This document shows positions 33,901 through 45,189 of a stretch of 64,000 bases of DNA, one piece after another. Origin of the DNA: Euonymus europaeus (taxonomy: Eukaryota > Streptophyta > Magnoliopsida > Celastrales > Celastraceae); NCBI GenBank assembly GCA_963580455.1, contig OY756966.1:21331001-21395000 (forward strand). Direction: 5' to 3'. Numbering within the stretch: position 1 is the stretch's first letter; every line of letters starts with the position of its first letter. Position numbers and translations under genes: made by a program. The notes beneath the pieces are model-generated. The model made no database searches and was not told where the DNA came from. It worked only from the letters and a program-made list of their open reading frames with translations.

Positions 33901-35590
33901 CTTCACTTTTTAATCTACTTGTATACATGAAATTCCCAGACTGTTTCTGACTATCGTAATTGACTCTTTCTTGCCTTTAATACACAACTAAGGGCACATT
34001 CGATGATGTCAATACATTTATTTTCTGAGACTTTAGCTCTTTCAACTTTTGCTTACAGCTCTTAGAGCAGCAGCTGCAGCTGTAAAGCATGAAGACGATC
34101 GAAGGCTATTCCACAATGCGACTCTTCGTAAGCGTCGCAAAGAAATGGGTGACCAAACAGATTCAATTAGAATACCGAACAAGGTATGCTTCAAGTAGGG
34201 GATCCTATTTCCCTTATTTATTCTTTCAATATTTTTCTGTTGCACAATCATCACTTGAAAGTGATAATACTATCAAAGCTGTATGATAAGAATTGCTGAG
34301 GAAGTGAAATAGGGTAGCATGTGTTGCAACCTTTAAATGATAAAAGAAATTGTAGATGATGTAATAAATTTAACAATAAATCAGTGAGATGCTGTAAACT
34401 ACTGATTCAAATTTGTATGAAAATCCTAAATGAGGCATGCTTCATCTGAAATGTAGACGTTTATCTTTGTTTTCAGATGCTCAATAGCTTTTCTTGTTCA
34501 AAACATTTATCCTTCCTTAATGCTGCTAAATAAAAAAAAAAAAATCCACCTGAGAAGACGAGAATTTAGCAGAAACTTTACAAAAATAGTTCAGTTCTGA
34601 ACATTCTATAGATATAGACCAATTGCTGGACGCAAATTAGAGCTTCAACGTTGTTTCAAGTAAATACATGGTTGCGACAACATTCGTAACCCTTGGCTGC
34701 TTTTGTATCTTCAGGAAAATGGGGATATTGCTCCTGATGACGGGTTGAATAGGGGGGTGCAATATCCTTTTTCTGTAAATGAGATGGTGTTAATTAAGGT
34801 GAGACCTTTTAAGTTTCTTTTCCTGCAATAGTTTTGATTGTTCATTATTCCAACGACTTGATTAGTTATTAGTATCTAATATAACTACAACTGCTCAGGG
34901 AAATAGGAGGACGCCAGAAAAATTTGTTGGTAAGGAAGCAGTCATCACCTCCCAATGCCTTAATGGCTGGTAAGTTGGCAGATCTACTTTCTTTTATCTA
35001 TGAAACAGCGTACCTTTTGATAACATTTGTATGATAACTGATAAGGTTTGGATTTCATTAAACGAGTGCCTAACCTCAAGGGCAAACATTGACCTAACGG
35101 CAGAGTTTGCTTCACTTCAATCTAGGGGTCATACATTTAGATTGCATACATCTGCCATTCACTGAGCTGCCTCCACTGTGAGAACCTTGTTTCTGAAGTT
35201 GTTTGCCTGCCTATTTCAATTGGATAAAAGCATTATAGATGGGAAAGTTCTACCAGATATCATATAGAGTTTTATGTACCTTGTTATTTGGCCATCTTCC
35301 TCTTTTGTAAGCACCCTTTAATCTCACTTCCTTCTTTTCTTTTGCAAATAATATAAATTAATAATGACAATAAGAAGTTATGTAAAGGAGGGGGAGAAGA
35401 ATTAGGCTGCCTTTAGTTTTTATGCAGAATATGAGCCGATGTACCCTTTCTTTCTTGCAGGTATCGACTTAAGATTGTGGGCAGTGGTGAGAGTGTTCGT
35501 CAGCAATATCGTTCCCTTAGCAAGATATCGAACTCTCAGGCGACTGAAAACAGATGTTCCATACAATCGCTTCAGAATAGCAGCTCATAA
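27977..35590 (+). CDS. PUB62: U-box domain protein, PUB62-like, twelve exons
   Basis: Likely E3 ubiquitin ligase of the plant-specific PUB62/63 group, judged from remembered family features. Exons: 27977-28449, 28975-29091, 29196-29388, 29594-29760, 29859-30033, 30662-30723, 31954-32035, 33833-33890, 34059-34183, 34715-34798, 34899-34969 and 35461-35590. All introns are GT-AG and the join is open for 578 residues. The N-terminus is Pro/Ser/Gln-rich. A conserved helical region follows (CMGKAARASLCAIARHLRLR), then VCDPNGRWYVADGGCVPGDL. The U-box spans about residues 390-450 (DPLSGTFLED, SCGHSF, then RCSLCSAEI and IPNLALR); it would bind an E2. A basic patch RKRRK is at 466-470. The C-terminal VNEMVLIKGNR to NGWYRLKIVG stretch looks like a small beta-barrel (KOW/SH3-like). 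Met codons at 27989 and 27992 are alternative starts. Introns 6 and 7 are 1.2 and 1.8 kb. Confidence 0.87.
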
Positions 35591-36769
35591 ATTCCGATTT
35601 CTCTTACTATTAGTTATGAAATCCACAGAGCAGAAGCAGAGATGCACTACTAGTACCTTATCTTGTTAGCCACGAAAAGGAATATCATGAGTTTCATGTA
35701 AGTTATTACATCACAAAGCTGTTTAATTTGCTAGGTTGTAGTTGTAGGTCGTTGAGCCCTAGAGTTCATGTTGTAAAGCAAAAAAAAAAAAAAAAAATGG
35801 AAATGAATTTTGAGAACAGGCCCCTGTTTTGCTGTATCATGAGGGCAAGTTACTCCTGTGACCATTGTTGTCAATCTACATTTTTGTCTCCCCTGTTTTT
35901 CTTGCAGGCTTGCACTTTTCCCTGTAACTGCGATGGGAAGTGAAAGGTATTTTTGAATTTAGAACAGAAGGCAACGTTCGAAATATCAAGCTGGACACCC
36001 ACCCTGTCTCTAGATTTAGTTGTACGAAACATAAAGTGTCTTGAGTGCTCCTAGTCTTCCTTACTGGCTATTAGTCTGTACAATCCCACCTATCAACTGA
36101 GTTTGGGAGGTACCCAAGTGAAGAAGTAATCATCTTTTGGAAGATCCCCTTTCCCTTAGTGGCGAGGCACTTACCTACTAATTTGAGAAACCCTCTTTCG
36201 ATTTGCAATTAGTTGTTATCGCGCTTCAATTATGAATCATCTTAGATTTTTACTGTTAAGAATGAACAAAGGTCTTTAGATTGAACAAAACTTATCAAAG
36301 CTTGAATTGATACTTGAAATCTACCCATGAATTACGAGTGAGAAGTATTTAAACCCAAGCCCCAGATGACTAAAAGGTTAGTTGCCTTGCATTACCCTTT
36401 CAATATGAATTCACATATAAAAGTGTTTGGTTAGGCTACACGTCACTAATGTCATCATATGAGTTGGCATACCAAAAAAGTATCATAATGCTCTTTAAGT
36501 TGCTTTCCTCTAAAGTGTTTGTAGTAGATAATATAATCGTGTGAGCATTGTATAAATTCAACTTCAACAACTCAAATATACACTCTTGTGCTTAACGCTC
36601 ACATAGTTTTGTTTTTAAGAGGAACTTTTTGATTAAGTGATTGAATATTTTACTTATAAACTACATTGATGGCTACACCTAACCAAAATGAGAGAGAAAT
36701 TTTAACTACATGAAACATTTCAAAAATGCAAATCTTGATGGAAAAAATAAGCTAAATTAAGCATTCAGG
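35591..36769. other. PUB62-like 3' region and spacer, no supported gene
   Basis: The first part is presumably the 3' untranslated region; alternative splicing could extend it, since donor and acceptor-like words occur to about 35910. A run of 18 A residues lies near 35779-35797. Beyond 36000 nothing recognisable was seen. Confidence 0.45.
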
Positions 36770-36913
36770 AGCCCAGCTCAATTGACCGGGGAGGTGCATT
36801 CCTGCCCATGTTGGCGGGGTTCGAGTCCCGTGGTTGGTGTACCTTTGTGTAATTTGTTGTTGGTGTGGGTGTGCCCTATCGAATATTATTGTACCCACTT
36901 GCCTAAACAAAAA
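36770..36913 (+). mobile_element. tRNA-derived SINE
   Basis: The head contains a box A-like agctcaattgaccgg (36775-36789) and a perfect box B ggttcgagtcc (36818-36828), spaced as in a polymerase III internal promoter. The sequence between cannot fold into a full tRNA cloverleaf, and an unrelated body (tggtgtgggtgtgcc, ttattgtaccc) follows to an A-rich end near 36913. That layout is a plant SINE rather than a tRNA gene. No clear target duplication was found, so the ends are approximate. Confidence 0.7.
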
Positions 36914-36960
36914 GAGAATGTTCTTGAGAACATTAGGAAATATGCAAACACTAACAGGTC

Positions 36961-37289
36961 TCAGATTTTCTTCTCGAAGTCCATCCTGCATTTCCCCAAC
37001 AAGGCGTTGCTATTATTCAAAATTGTATGGAACATCCCATTGACACCGTTACTTAGACCATCTAATCCTTCTACTATAACTTCTGTCACCGTTTCCAGCT
37101 TTTTAATGCTCCCGTTACACCTGTTTTGTTTTCCTCTCTTTCTCCTCTTGTAATGTCATCAATGACGTCAGATAACTCTTTTAAGCGCCTCTCCATGTCA
37201 TCAAGCTCACTAAAATGCGCTTTCTTTTGGTCCTTATCATCAAACCAAACCACGGGGTCAACTCGACGGAAATCGTTGCCTCTAGGCCG
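36961..37289 (-). pseudogene. unrecognised decayed protein-coding fragment
   Basis: On the - strand the frame opens at 37289 and reads FRRVDPVVWFDDKDQKKAHF, then SELDDMERRLKELSDVIDD. Near 37095 a stop ends that frame, and a second frame continues with VTEVIVEGLDGLSNGVNGMF and ends ALLGKCRMDFEKKI at 36961. The composition is protein-like and highly charged with amphipathic helices, unlike the neighbouring noise. One frameshift joins the parts. I do not recognise the parent family. Confidence 0.5.
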
Positions 37290-37827
37290 TTAATCGAATC
37301 AGTCGGAGTTAAGTTCAGTTGATATGTGCAGCGTCGCTATGACAACTCCTATGAAAAACACAGTAATGATAAGATTTATCGTTTTTAAGAGGAGCTCACA
37401 CAAGAAAAGGTTGAAGAAGGAACTTGTACAAATGAAGAATGAGCTCGCGCAATGCCTAATCAATTGGGTTCTTGCTCCTTGATCTTCAGTGGGTTGGATC
37501 CTTACCAATTGGGCTTTTCTATTAAGTCAAGTTGGGCTAAGTCATTTACTTCCAAATGTATTATTATTTTATAGTATTTTTTGAATGTTCTGTAATGCTA
37601 GTGGTCTACTCCATGCTCTGTGTAAGGTTACATCAATGTAACTGTTGCTATCACAGGTATTTATACATTTCTTATTTGTACCCTTTTTTTCAAATTAATA
37701 CAATTTACAATTATTGACTCATCTTCTCCCTCCCCTCTTCTTCTTCCTCCTCTCTTTCTTCTAACTCTGCTCTGCTATTTCATCTATTGTGCTCACCTGC
37801 GAACAATCAAACTGTTAAATTATTTCA
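37290..37827 (+). repeat. probable 5' LTR end of a copia element
   Basis: A tRNA-Met type primer-binding site starts at 37828, immediately after ...tatttca, so the preceding sequence is probably an LTR. It has a TATA-like atttatacatt near 37660 and a pyrimidine-rich leader (37725-37775). The left end was not located because no intact 3' partner could be aligned by eye. Confidence 0.5.
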
Positions 37828-37839
37828 TGGTATCGGAGG
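37828..37839 (+). promoter_or_regulatory. copia primer-binding site
   Basis: tggtatcggagg matches the site complementary to the 3' end of initiator tRNA-Met. It is identical to the one in the TR-GAG element at 24627-24638. A truncated gag-like start (ATG at 37910) follows and ends at 37996. Confidence 0.75.
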
Positions 37840-38011
37840 GAGGTTACCTTTGATGCCCTTTTTTGGAAAAATTTACATTCAAAGATATAAAATAACAAAG
37901 GTCAAACAAATGGCAGAAAACACCATGGAAACAACTGGAGATTCAACAGCAACATTAAAAGGATTCTTACAAAATCTTAACACCTTAGGAGAATGAATGA
38001 TGAAAGTATTG

Positions 38012-38930
38012 AATTATGACGTGACTCATTATATTAATGGATTGGACCTAAAGGCAAGGAAGAAGTGAAATGAATTCTTCGATACTTGAGAGGTACTGCT
38101 GAATATGGTATTTACTTTGGTGCTACTGGTTGTACAGTTTTTGTCATGGGATATCTAAATTCAAACTATGCAGGGACTTTGATAATAGAAAGTCTACGAC
38201 AGGCTATATCTTCACTCTGATAGGTGGTCCTATTAGTTGGAGATCTACATTACAAAATGTTATGGCTTTGTCTACAACAGAAGCATAATATATGTCAGTT
38301 ATAGAATATCTAAGGAAGCATTATGTTTGAAATGATTGATGGAAGAGGTTGTCTTGAATAGCATACTATCAACTTACACTGTGATATTCAGAGTGCAATA
38401 CGTCTTGCAAAGAATCAGCTGTAACATGCTTGCTCAAAGCACATAGCTGTGAGATATCACAAACTCAAAGAGTTCATCTCATTAGGTGATATTTCATTGG
38501 AAAAGATTGGTACAAGGTATAATATTGTAGATATGTTGACTAAGGTGTTACCTATGGAGAAGTTCAAACATTGTTTGGATCTGCTTCATGTTACTAATTG
38601 TTTATTGTTCTTTGGTTGCTGTCCAGTTCACTACTTCTAAGGGTGTGATATGTCAACGAGGTGGAGATTGTTGTTCTTTTAAGGGAGTGACAATTTGCTA
38701 AGGTGGAGCGTTAAATTATGATGTGACTCATTGTGTTAATGAACTGAACCCAAAGGGAAGGAAGAAGAAGGCTTCGCGGGATAATGTTGTAGATATATTG
38801 ACTAAGGTGTTACCCATGGAGAAGTTCAAACATTGTTTAGACTTTATCCATATTACTACTTTTAATTGTTCTTTGGTTGCTGTCCAGTTGGTATGGTATA
38901 GTAGAATTGAGCTAGTATTCTTTTATCTAT
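38012..38930 (+). repeat. rearranged copia 3'-end pieces in direct repeat
   Basis: The string ttatgacgtgactcattatat near 38015 is repeated with changes near 38717. A copia RNase H tail ending in DMLTKVLPMEKFKHCLDLLH at 38530-38590 recurs as DILTKVLPMEKFKHCLDFIH at 38790-38850. Between them are two polypurine-tract-like words (gaggtggagat near 38657, aaggtggag near 38699). A decayed RNase H core (ILRYLRGTAEYGIYF) lies at 38070-38130. The block looks like two element 3' ends placed in tandem by rearrangement or nested insertion. Confidence 0.65.
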
Positions 38931-39358
38931 GATGGTACTTTTGTCATTGTACAATGTAGATGCTAGGGTTACTGATATAAGCTCTCGCTGGGACATGTAC
39001 CATGTACGCAATTTTCATATAGTAAAGAACATAAGCTCTTCCATGGATGTAGGCACATTTTGCACGAATCATGTAAATCACTGTGTCCAATTTTCATATT
39101 GTTTTATTTATTATGCTTGTGTGTTTTTGATTGTGTGAGATCATTTACAACAAAAAGCTATAGAGATTACTAACTTACTCAAGAAGGCTTGTGCTGCAAT
39201 GTCTAACAAAGCTACAGTCTCTCAACCCGAAGACTTCAACAATGGTTTTATACCACCAACTGGTTCAGTTGATGCTCCATTGCTACCCACCAACAATTAA
39301 TTTTTCTAATCCTTATATGGTGATATAAAGTGATTAATATCTTAGCAAGCCTATTCCT

Positions 39359-39990
39359 ATGGAGCTTAAAGATGAGAATTATCATGTATGGAGACACAAC
39401 TTTCAGAATGCACTGGTTGCAAGGAATAAATCTGGATATATTGATGGAACTTTGACTGAACCAAAGGAATTAGATCCAAATTATTTTTCCACTGGAAACA
39501 TGGAAATAGTCTCATCAAATCATGGATCTACATGCACTTCAGCTCAACTTCAAATGAAATCAAGAAATATGAAATACATCAAGAGCTTGCAAATATGAAA
39601 CATATGACACAAACTATAAGGAAATATTACTCAAAGAGGAAAAATTTGTGGGAAGAAGTGCAAGAATATGAAGAAGTCCCAAATTACAAAGAAATGAACT
39701 GTCAATGCGATGCTCACAAGATTTTGAATGTCAACAAGGACAACAGATATTGCAAGAATAGAATAAACAAAAGCTAACAATTACAATAAATGGAAATTTA
39801 GAGAATCCAATGGCAATGACTATAAACAAGATTGACTCAAACTTTGCAAACAATGCGATGAAGGGACAGAGCAAAGGAAGATGGTGAAACATTTGCAAAA
39901 AGGATGACCACAATATAGAGAAATGCTTCAAGAAGCAAAGAATGTGGTGCACAAATTGTAACATGAATAATCACAATTCAGAGAAGTGTT
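39359..39990 (+). pseudogene. copia gag with zinc knuckles
   Basis: The start MELKDENYHVWRHNFQNALV is the N-terminal gag motif. NKSGYIDGTLTEPKE follows, then a broken middle, then a CCHC knuckle near 39944-39990 (CTNCNMNNHNSEKC). A preceding second knuckle (ICKKDDHNIEKCF) has lost a cysteine. Gag would package element RNA; here it is interrupted by several stops. Confidence 0.85.
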
Positions 39991-40574
39991 TCAAGTTGTA
40001 TGGATATCCAAATGATGCTAATAAGAGACATAGAACCATGGATTTAGGAATCAAACACATAGCAAATCAAGTTACTTGTGATTTTACTAAAGTAATTTCA
40101 AGCATAATTTGAATGTGGATCTGTGCAACCAGCTCATCAATTTATTGTAGAACAAAAACATTAAAGGTAATGGTCATAACAATGAACAACACAACACAGA
40201 ATCAATCACTTCTATGGGAGGTACTCTTAATCCTAAACTTTTATAGAATTTTTCTAAATAGATTTTGGATAGTTGAGCTATTGACTATGTTGTGTGCAAT
40301 ATAAAATTACTTGATGCGTATTGTCCACTTGTTGATTGTTATGAGACATTACCGAAAGGAGACAAGCATAAAATAACACAAATAGAAAACTAAAATTGAA
40401 TACATATATTTTTCTTATGATTGTGCTATGTGTGGCTACTTTAAAATTCAATCTTATTTTCATAAGTAAACTAACTAAAGATAAGAGATATGTTGTAATA
40501 TTTACTGGAGAATCCTGTGAATTGCAGGACATTACCACCTTGAACCACACTAGGATGGGAATAATGCACAAAGG

Positions 40575-41500
40575 ATTATATCAACTTAAAGAAATCGATG
40601 GAGGTAATTTTGTTGCTCGATGGATGTGAATGATGGAATAGAAGACAATGTATGGCACCTAAGGCTAGGACATCCATCTAATGTTGTGACGAATTTGTTA
40701 CAAGATTTTGTAAAATTTAAACTTATAGATTGTCTGACTGTTATTTGACCAAAATGAAAAGGTTGCCTTTTACTATTGCTGCTATACATTCAACTTCTTC
40801 CTTTGATTTAATACATGTTGATATATGGGGTCCAAACTCTACAATTTCATTAGAAGGATATAAATAATTCTTAACTATAGTGGATGATCATTCTAGGTTT
40901 ACTTGGATTTTCTTAATTTAGTCTAAAGATCAAACTAGGAGTTACATTAAAGCTTTTGTTCATTATGTTAGAACACTATTTGATAAAGGAATTAAAGCTA
41001 TTAGAAGTGAGAATGAAAAGGAATTTTCCATTGATGATTTCTACTTGACAGAAGGCAATGTTCATCAAAGCCTTTATAGCCCACAACAAAATGATTTTGT
41101 GGAGAGAAAACACTAACATTTATTAAATATTGCAAGAGTTTTAAGACTTCGGAGTGGCTTAGAATAAAGCTATTGATCAGTTCTTATGCAAACTGCTGTT
41201 TATATTATAAACAGGGTACCAACTAGGGTACTAGATAAGTTGAGTCCTCATAGTATCTTATATGGAAAATCAGTGAATTACAATGATTTAGAGACCTTTG
41301 GTTGTCACTGTATAGTAAAAACTAATAGAAGTCAAGGTTTAAAATTTGAACCAAAAGGAATTTCTTGCATCTTTATATTGTACATTGTTGGAGTAAAAGG
41401 ATATAGAGTTTTGAATCTAGAAACTTTTGAAATATTGATATCTAGAGATATCAAGTTTGAAGAATCTAAGAGTGTGTTTGGAGATTGTTTTCTTTTTTAG
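40575..41500 (+). pseudogene. copia GAG-pre-integrase and integrase core
   Basis: The GAG-pre motif VWHLRLGHPSNVVTNLL is at about 40648-40700. The integrase core follows with DLIHVDIWGPNS (first Asp), VDDHSRFTWIF, a decayed second catalytic region (IRSENEKEFS), and YSPQQNDFVERKH with the Glu. The frame at 41186-41500 carries QTAVYIINRVPTRVLDKLSP and LETFGCHCIV, the usual integrase C-terminal landmark. It stops where a MITE is inserted. Confidence 0.85.
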
Positions 41501-42035
41501 TTTTTAAAAACGATTTTGGGTATAGTTTTTAGAAACACTTTTTAGGAAAAAAAACTGTTAAAAAATTCATTTGGTTGGTGATATTTGACTTTGTTTTCGG
41601 AAACCGAAAAACATGAAATTAAAATTGAAATTTAGTCAAATGAAATTGAAATTCATCCAAATAAAACTCAAATTTATCAAAATGAAATTCAAATTCATCA
41701 ATCGGGTAAAAATGAAGGTGATTTTGGGCCAACAACGGAGCAAGGCCGTTCGGTGGCCGGACGACGATGTCGATGAAGATAGGCGAGTCACCGTTGAGAG
41801 TGAGAGAAGAGAGAGAAAAATAAAATAAAATAAAATGTTGAAAATCTTTACAATTATACCATTTGAAAATCTTACAAAACAACAAAATGTTGTTTTGGTT
41901 TTCTAGTTTTTAAAACTGAAAAATGAAAACTGTTTTTAAAAATAAAAACTCAAAACAGTTTAGGCAAATGAATTTTTAGCAATCATTACAGTTTTCAAAA
42001 CAAAAAACTGTTTTGAAAACTGTTACCAAACACAC
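41471..42035. mobile_element. MITE inserted in the copia integrase region
   Basis: The 565-bp segment starts agtgtgtttggagattg and ends with the reverse complement of gtgtgtttggtaacag. tctaag occurs immediately before (41465-41470) and again at the right edge (42036-42041), consistent with a short target duplication. Inner inverted words (gttttcaaaacagttttttg-like) allow folding. The copia reading resumes just after it. Four 21-bp repeats at 41613-41700 encode a seven-residue MKLKFxx pattern, but this is not a gene. Confidence 0.65.
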
Positions 42036-42189
42036 TCTAAGTTTCCCTTAATAAATATGAACACTCAGTCAGAAATGAAAGAAGACATTGATAAAATAGA
42101 CATCTAAACTAATTGAAAGGAATACAATACAATTAGAAACTAGAAAGAGAAAAGGCCCGCTTACCTAGAAGATTATTAGTGTAGTCTAG

Positions 42190-43162
42190 GCCCATCAAAT
42201 GTTAATTTTGATCATTTTATTGCAGCAGTATGTAAAATTAAGAAACCTATAAGTTACAATGAAGCAATTGATAATCCTGAATGTTGCTAAAATAAAAGCA
42301 TTGGAAGATAACAAAACATGATTTTTAACTAGACTACCATAAAATAGAAAGACCAAAGGATGCAAATGGAATAATGGATATATAAAATCAAATATAATGC
42401 AGATGGTACATCTAAGAATTGACATGTACATCACTTAGATGTGCACAATGCTTTCATTAATTGAGATCTAGGTGAAGACGCTTGTAAATTAAGAAAGTCC
42501 TTATATGGCCTAAAACAACTAGTAGGCAATGAAATGAGAAGTGTAAAGTAGCCCTTTTAAATTTTGGACTCATTAAGAGTAGGTTGATTATATGTATTTT
42601 ACTATCATGATAGGAATGACATATTTCTACTTCTTCTGTATGTCGATGACATGGATATGGAGGGAATAATCTAGACTTAATCTGTAAGATTAAAACCTAT
42701 ATAATAGGTACTTGTTTCAAGATCAAAGACTTAGGTGAACTCAAATATTTTCTGGTTCTAGAAATAGATAGAAACCTTAATGGTTTTAAATTGAGTCAAA
42801 AGAAATATGTTATAGATCTTTTAAAAGAAACATATTTTGAAGAGGCAAAGATACAAAATTCTCAAATAGACACTAATGAAAAACTTTCCAAAGATTTTGG
42901 AAAGCCTCTTGAAGATCCAAGGAGGTATAGAAAACTCATTGGTAAGTTTATGTATCTCACTACATCAAGACCTGATATTATATATACAGTTAACATCCTT
43001 AGCCAATTTATGCAATCTCCAACCACAGCAGATGAATGCTACTTAGCTACTAACAATCTACAGGTTAAAGCCTATTACGACTATGATTGTGTTGTTTGTT
43101 TAAATACACGAAGATCAGTTAGTGGTTTTTGTGTAAAAATTAAGGACTCTTTAGTTTCTTGA
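42190..43162 (+). pseudogene. copia reverse transcriptase
   Basis: The N-terminal side reads KPISYNEAIDNPE, EDNKT and YGLKQ in broken frames. The catalytic motif is LLYVDDMDM near 42630-42655. The frame from 42791 continues intact through SQKKYVIDLLKETYFEEAK, DPRRYRKLIGKFMYLTTSRP and DIIYTVNILSQFMQSP. A segment before RNase H (the ILRYLKG region) is deleted. Confidence 0.88.
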
Positions 43163-43430
43163 AAATCCAAGAAACAACTATCAGTTTCTAGATCATCATC
43201 AGAAGTCAAATACAGAGCCATAGGGACATTAACAGCTGAACTAATATGGATCGACAATTTATTCAGAGAAATCATAATCAATATTCAAAAGCCTATGCAA
43301 GTATACTATGATAATCAGACTATAATTTATATAGCAACAACCCCATTATTCCATGAAAGGACTAAGCACATTGAGATAGACCTACATTTCACTAGAGATC
43401 AATTTCAAGAAGGTCTAATATAGTTATCTC
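43060..43430 (+). pseudogene. copia RNase H
   Basis: YYDYDCVVCLNTRRSVSGFC is followed by a stop, then KSKKQLSVSRSSSEVKYRAI, LIWIDNLFREI, and VYYDNQTIIYIATTPLFHER with TKHIEIDLHFTRDQFQEGLI. These are the standard copia RNase H landmarks, with DYDC in place of the usual DADW. Sequence after 43440 no longer matches. Confidence 0.85.
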
Positions 43431-43639
43431 ACCTTTCATCGAAGGATCAGCCAAGCAATTTTTGTCCAAACGTGCTCCAATTCAATTACAACTTCGCACC
43501 AACCCTCCTACATATAAAACATACAAAATCTGAAAGTATCAACTCAATCTTGACTCAAAAGAATGTAAATGTGAATCAAAATATGCTTGTAAATGTGGTA
43601 TGAAATACGCACATCAGATGTATTCATTAGAGGCTCTTA

Positions 43640-45180
43640 TCATACATTTACTTTGTTACTTCAGCTTTACTATCATCATCAAAAGTTACATTTTCACTAT
43701 CAAAATATGTGAACAAGGATTTGTTACTGCTCATATGCCGTGAACACACACTCTCTAGGTACCAAGAATTTGCATTATATGCATCCGATGTTTTCTAGAC
43801 AAACATGCACATAAATTTTGATCTCTTGACTCATCGTTTCCTTGCTTTAGGTGCTTGTGTAGGCTGTTTTACCTCAAGTAGCTTTCTAGGTAACCTGCGA
43901 AGTAACCTATCTTGAGTAGCATCTTCAGTTAGCAGTTGAAACTTGTTTTGTATAAATTTCTTCTTCTACACAAACTACACTTGTTCAACATTAGTCTTTC
44001 TAGACAGGTATGACACAGGCATTTCATACAATTTATGGAAATGTGGACGAATATGTCTCTTGATTCCATAATAATGACAAATGAGAATGAACCTACCTTA
44101 ATAATACATTTGTGGACTTTGCCTCTTGTGGAAGGATTGATGATAGAATATTTGAACTGTGCGTCCAAAACAATGAGAATTTTTATACCATGGCTAAGGA
44201 AATGCTCTCACATTTTTAGCGTTCATTATGTTCGGCATCTTGGATTTTTTTTTCTTCTTGCTCCAAAGTTCTTAAGGTGGAAGAAACAAACTTCACAAAG
44301 TTTGGAGTATTGTTTTGTACACCCATTTGTGAACTTTCATATCCAAATCTAAATGTCTCATTACTTGACCTTTGCATATCAAATATTTTCTACAAATGGT
44401 TAGAATTGGATTCAAACTTATTAATATTTGAACAAACATTTTTCAACATGTTTTCTCTTTTTCCTTTAGCCTCTGTGAGGTAAGCTATATTAGAGGCTAT
44501 ATCAAGTTTCTTGAATGCTTCCAGCTCAGCTATTTCTTCCTTCAGATCTTTGATTTCCTTCTTAGATTGAGCTAGGTCATGAGCTAAAAGTTCATTCTTT
44601 TCATCTTCATATTCAACATCAGATTCTTCTCCTATATCATCACTTTGGTGTGCCTTTGACTTCTTTTTTTTTTACTTGCACACTCTTGAGTAAAGTGTCG
44701 AAATCCTTTACATTCAAAGCATTGAGTGAAATTTGTATCTTTGCTTTTACTTTCAACCTTGGATGATGAAGATCCATCCTTCTTGAATTAGTTGGAGTTC
44801 AATTCTTCATTAAATTCTTAAAAGTTTTTGTCCAAAATAATAATTCATCAGCAGCATCATTAGAATCATCAATAGAGCAAAGAGCAAACACCCTTTAAAT
44901 TTTTAGGTTTTAGAAAACTTGCCTCAAAAGTTTTTAGTGAGCCAACTAATTCTTCTACCTTTATTTTATCAATGTCTTTGTTTTCTTCAATTCCTGTCAC
45001 CTTCTCTTCATTTTACACCATTCAAGTAGAGATCTGAGAATCTTCCTTATCACCTTACTTGGTTCAAGTGGCTCTCCTAGAGTAAAGGATGTAATGAAAA
45101 TATCGCCCAACTTCGCATAGAAGTCATCAAATACCATATTCTCCTCCATCTTTATGCTTTCAAACATGGCATAAGTTGGT
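43640..45180 (-). mobile_element. SIRE/Maximus-like copia fragment, gag to protease region
   Basis: On the - strand the region near 45000-45140 gives FYAKLGDIFITSFTLGEPLE. A zinc knuckle CFECKGFRHFTQEC lies near 44700. A long acidic coiled-coil (EEIAELEAFKKLDIAS) follows near 44500. A second knuckle-like CHYYGIKRHIRPHF lies near 44060. The protease-side motif SWYLESVCSRHMSSNKSLF is near 43730-43790. The order and the second knuckle resemble the SIRE/Maximus lineage. RT and integrase are absent, so it is truncated where it meets the + strand copia. Confidence 0.7.
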
Positions 45181-45189
45181 GAAGCCTTG

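Larger units (their letters stand above)
39180..43440 (+). mobile_element. decayed Ty1/copia retrotransposon, + strand
   Basis: Domains occur in copia order: gag (39359-39990), GAG-pre-integrase (about 40630-40700), integrase core (about 40790-41500), reverse transcriptase (about 42190-43060) and RNase H (about 43060-43430). Integrase before RT is diagnostic of Ty1/copia. Many stops and frameshifts exist, and a MITE splits it at 41471-42035. The left LTR and primer site may be those at 37290-37839, separated from this body by rearranged pieces. No 3' LTR was identified. Confidence 0.88.

Noticed and set aside
35439..35669. 76-codon frame at PUB62-like exon 12 as a separate gene
   Set aside because: It is the wrong frame over the final exon, which joins in phase to the U-box gene and ends at 35590.
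36770..36841. Possible tRNA gene because of box A and box B
   Set aside because: The acceptor and anticodon stems do not pair into a cloverleaf and an unrelated SINE-like body follows.
37163..37170. tgacgtca palindrome as a bZIP regulatory site
   Set aside because: It lies within the decayed coding fragment and no adjacent promoter was identified.
41613..41828. Lys/Phe-rich 71-codon protein with heptad repeats
   Set aside because: It arises from a 21-bp repeat in a MITE; no conserved domain or gene structure.
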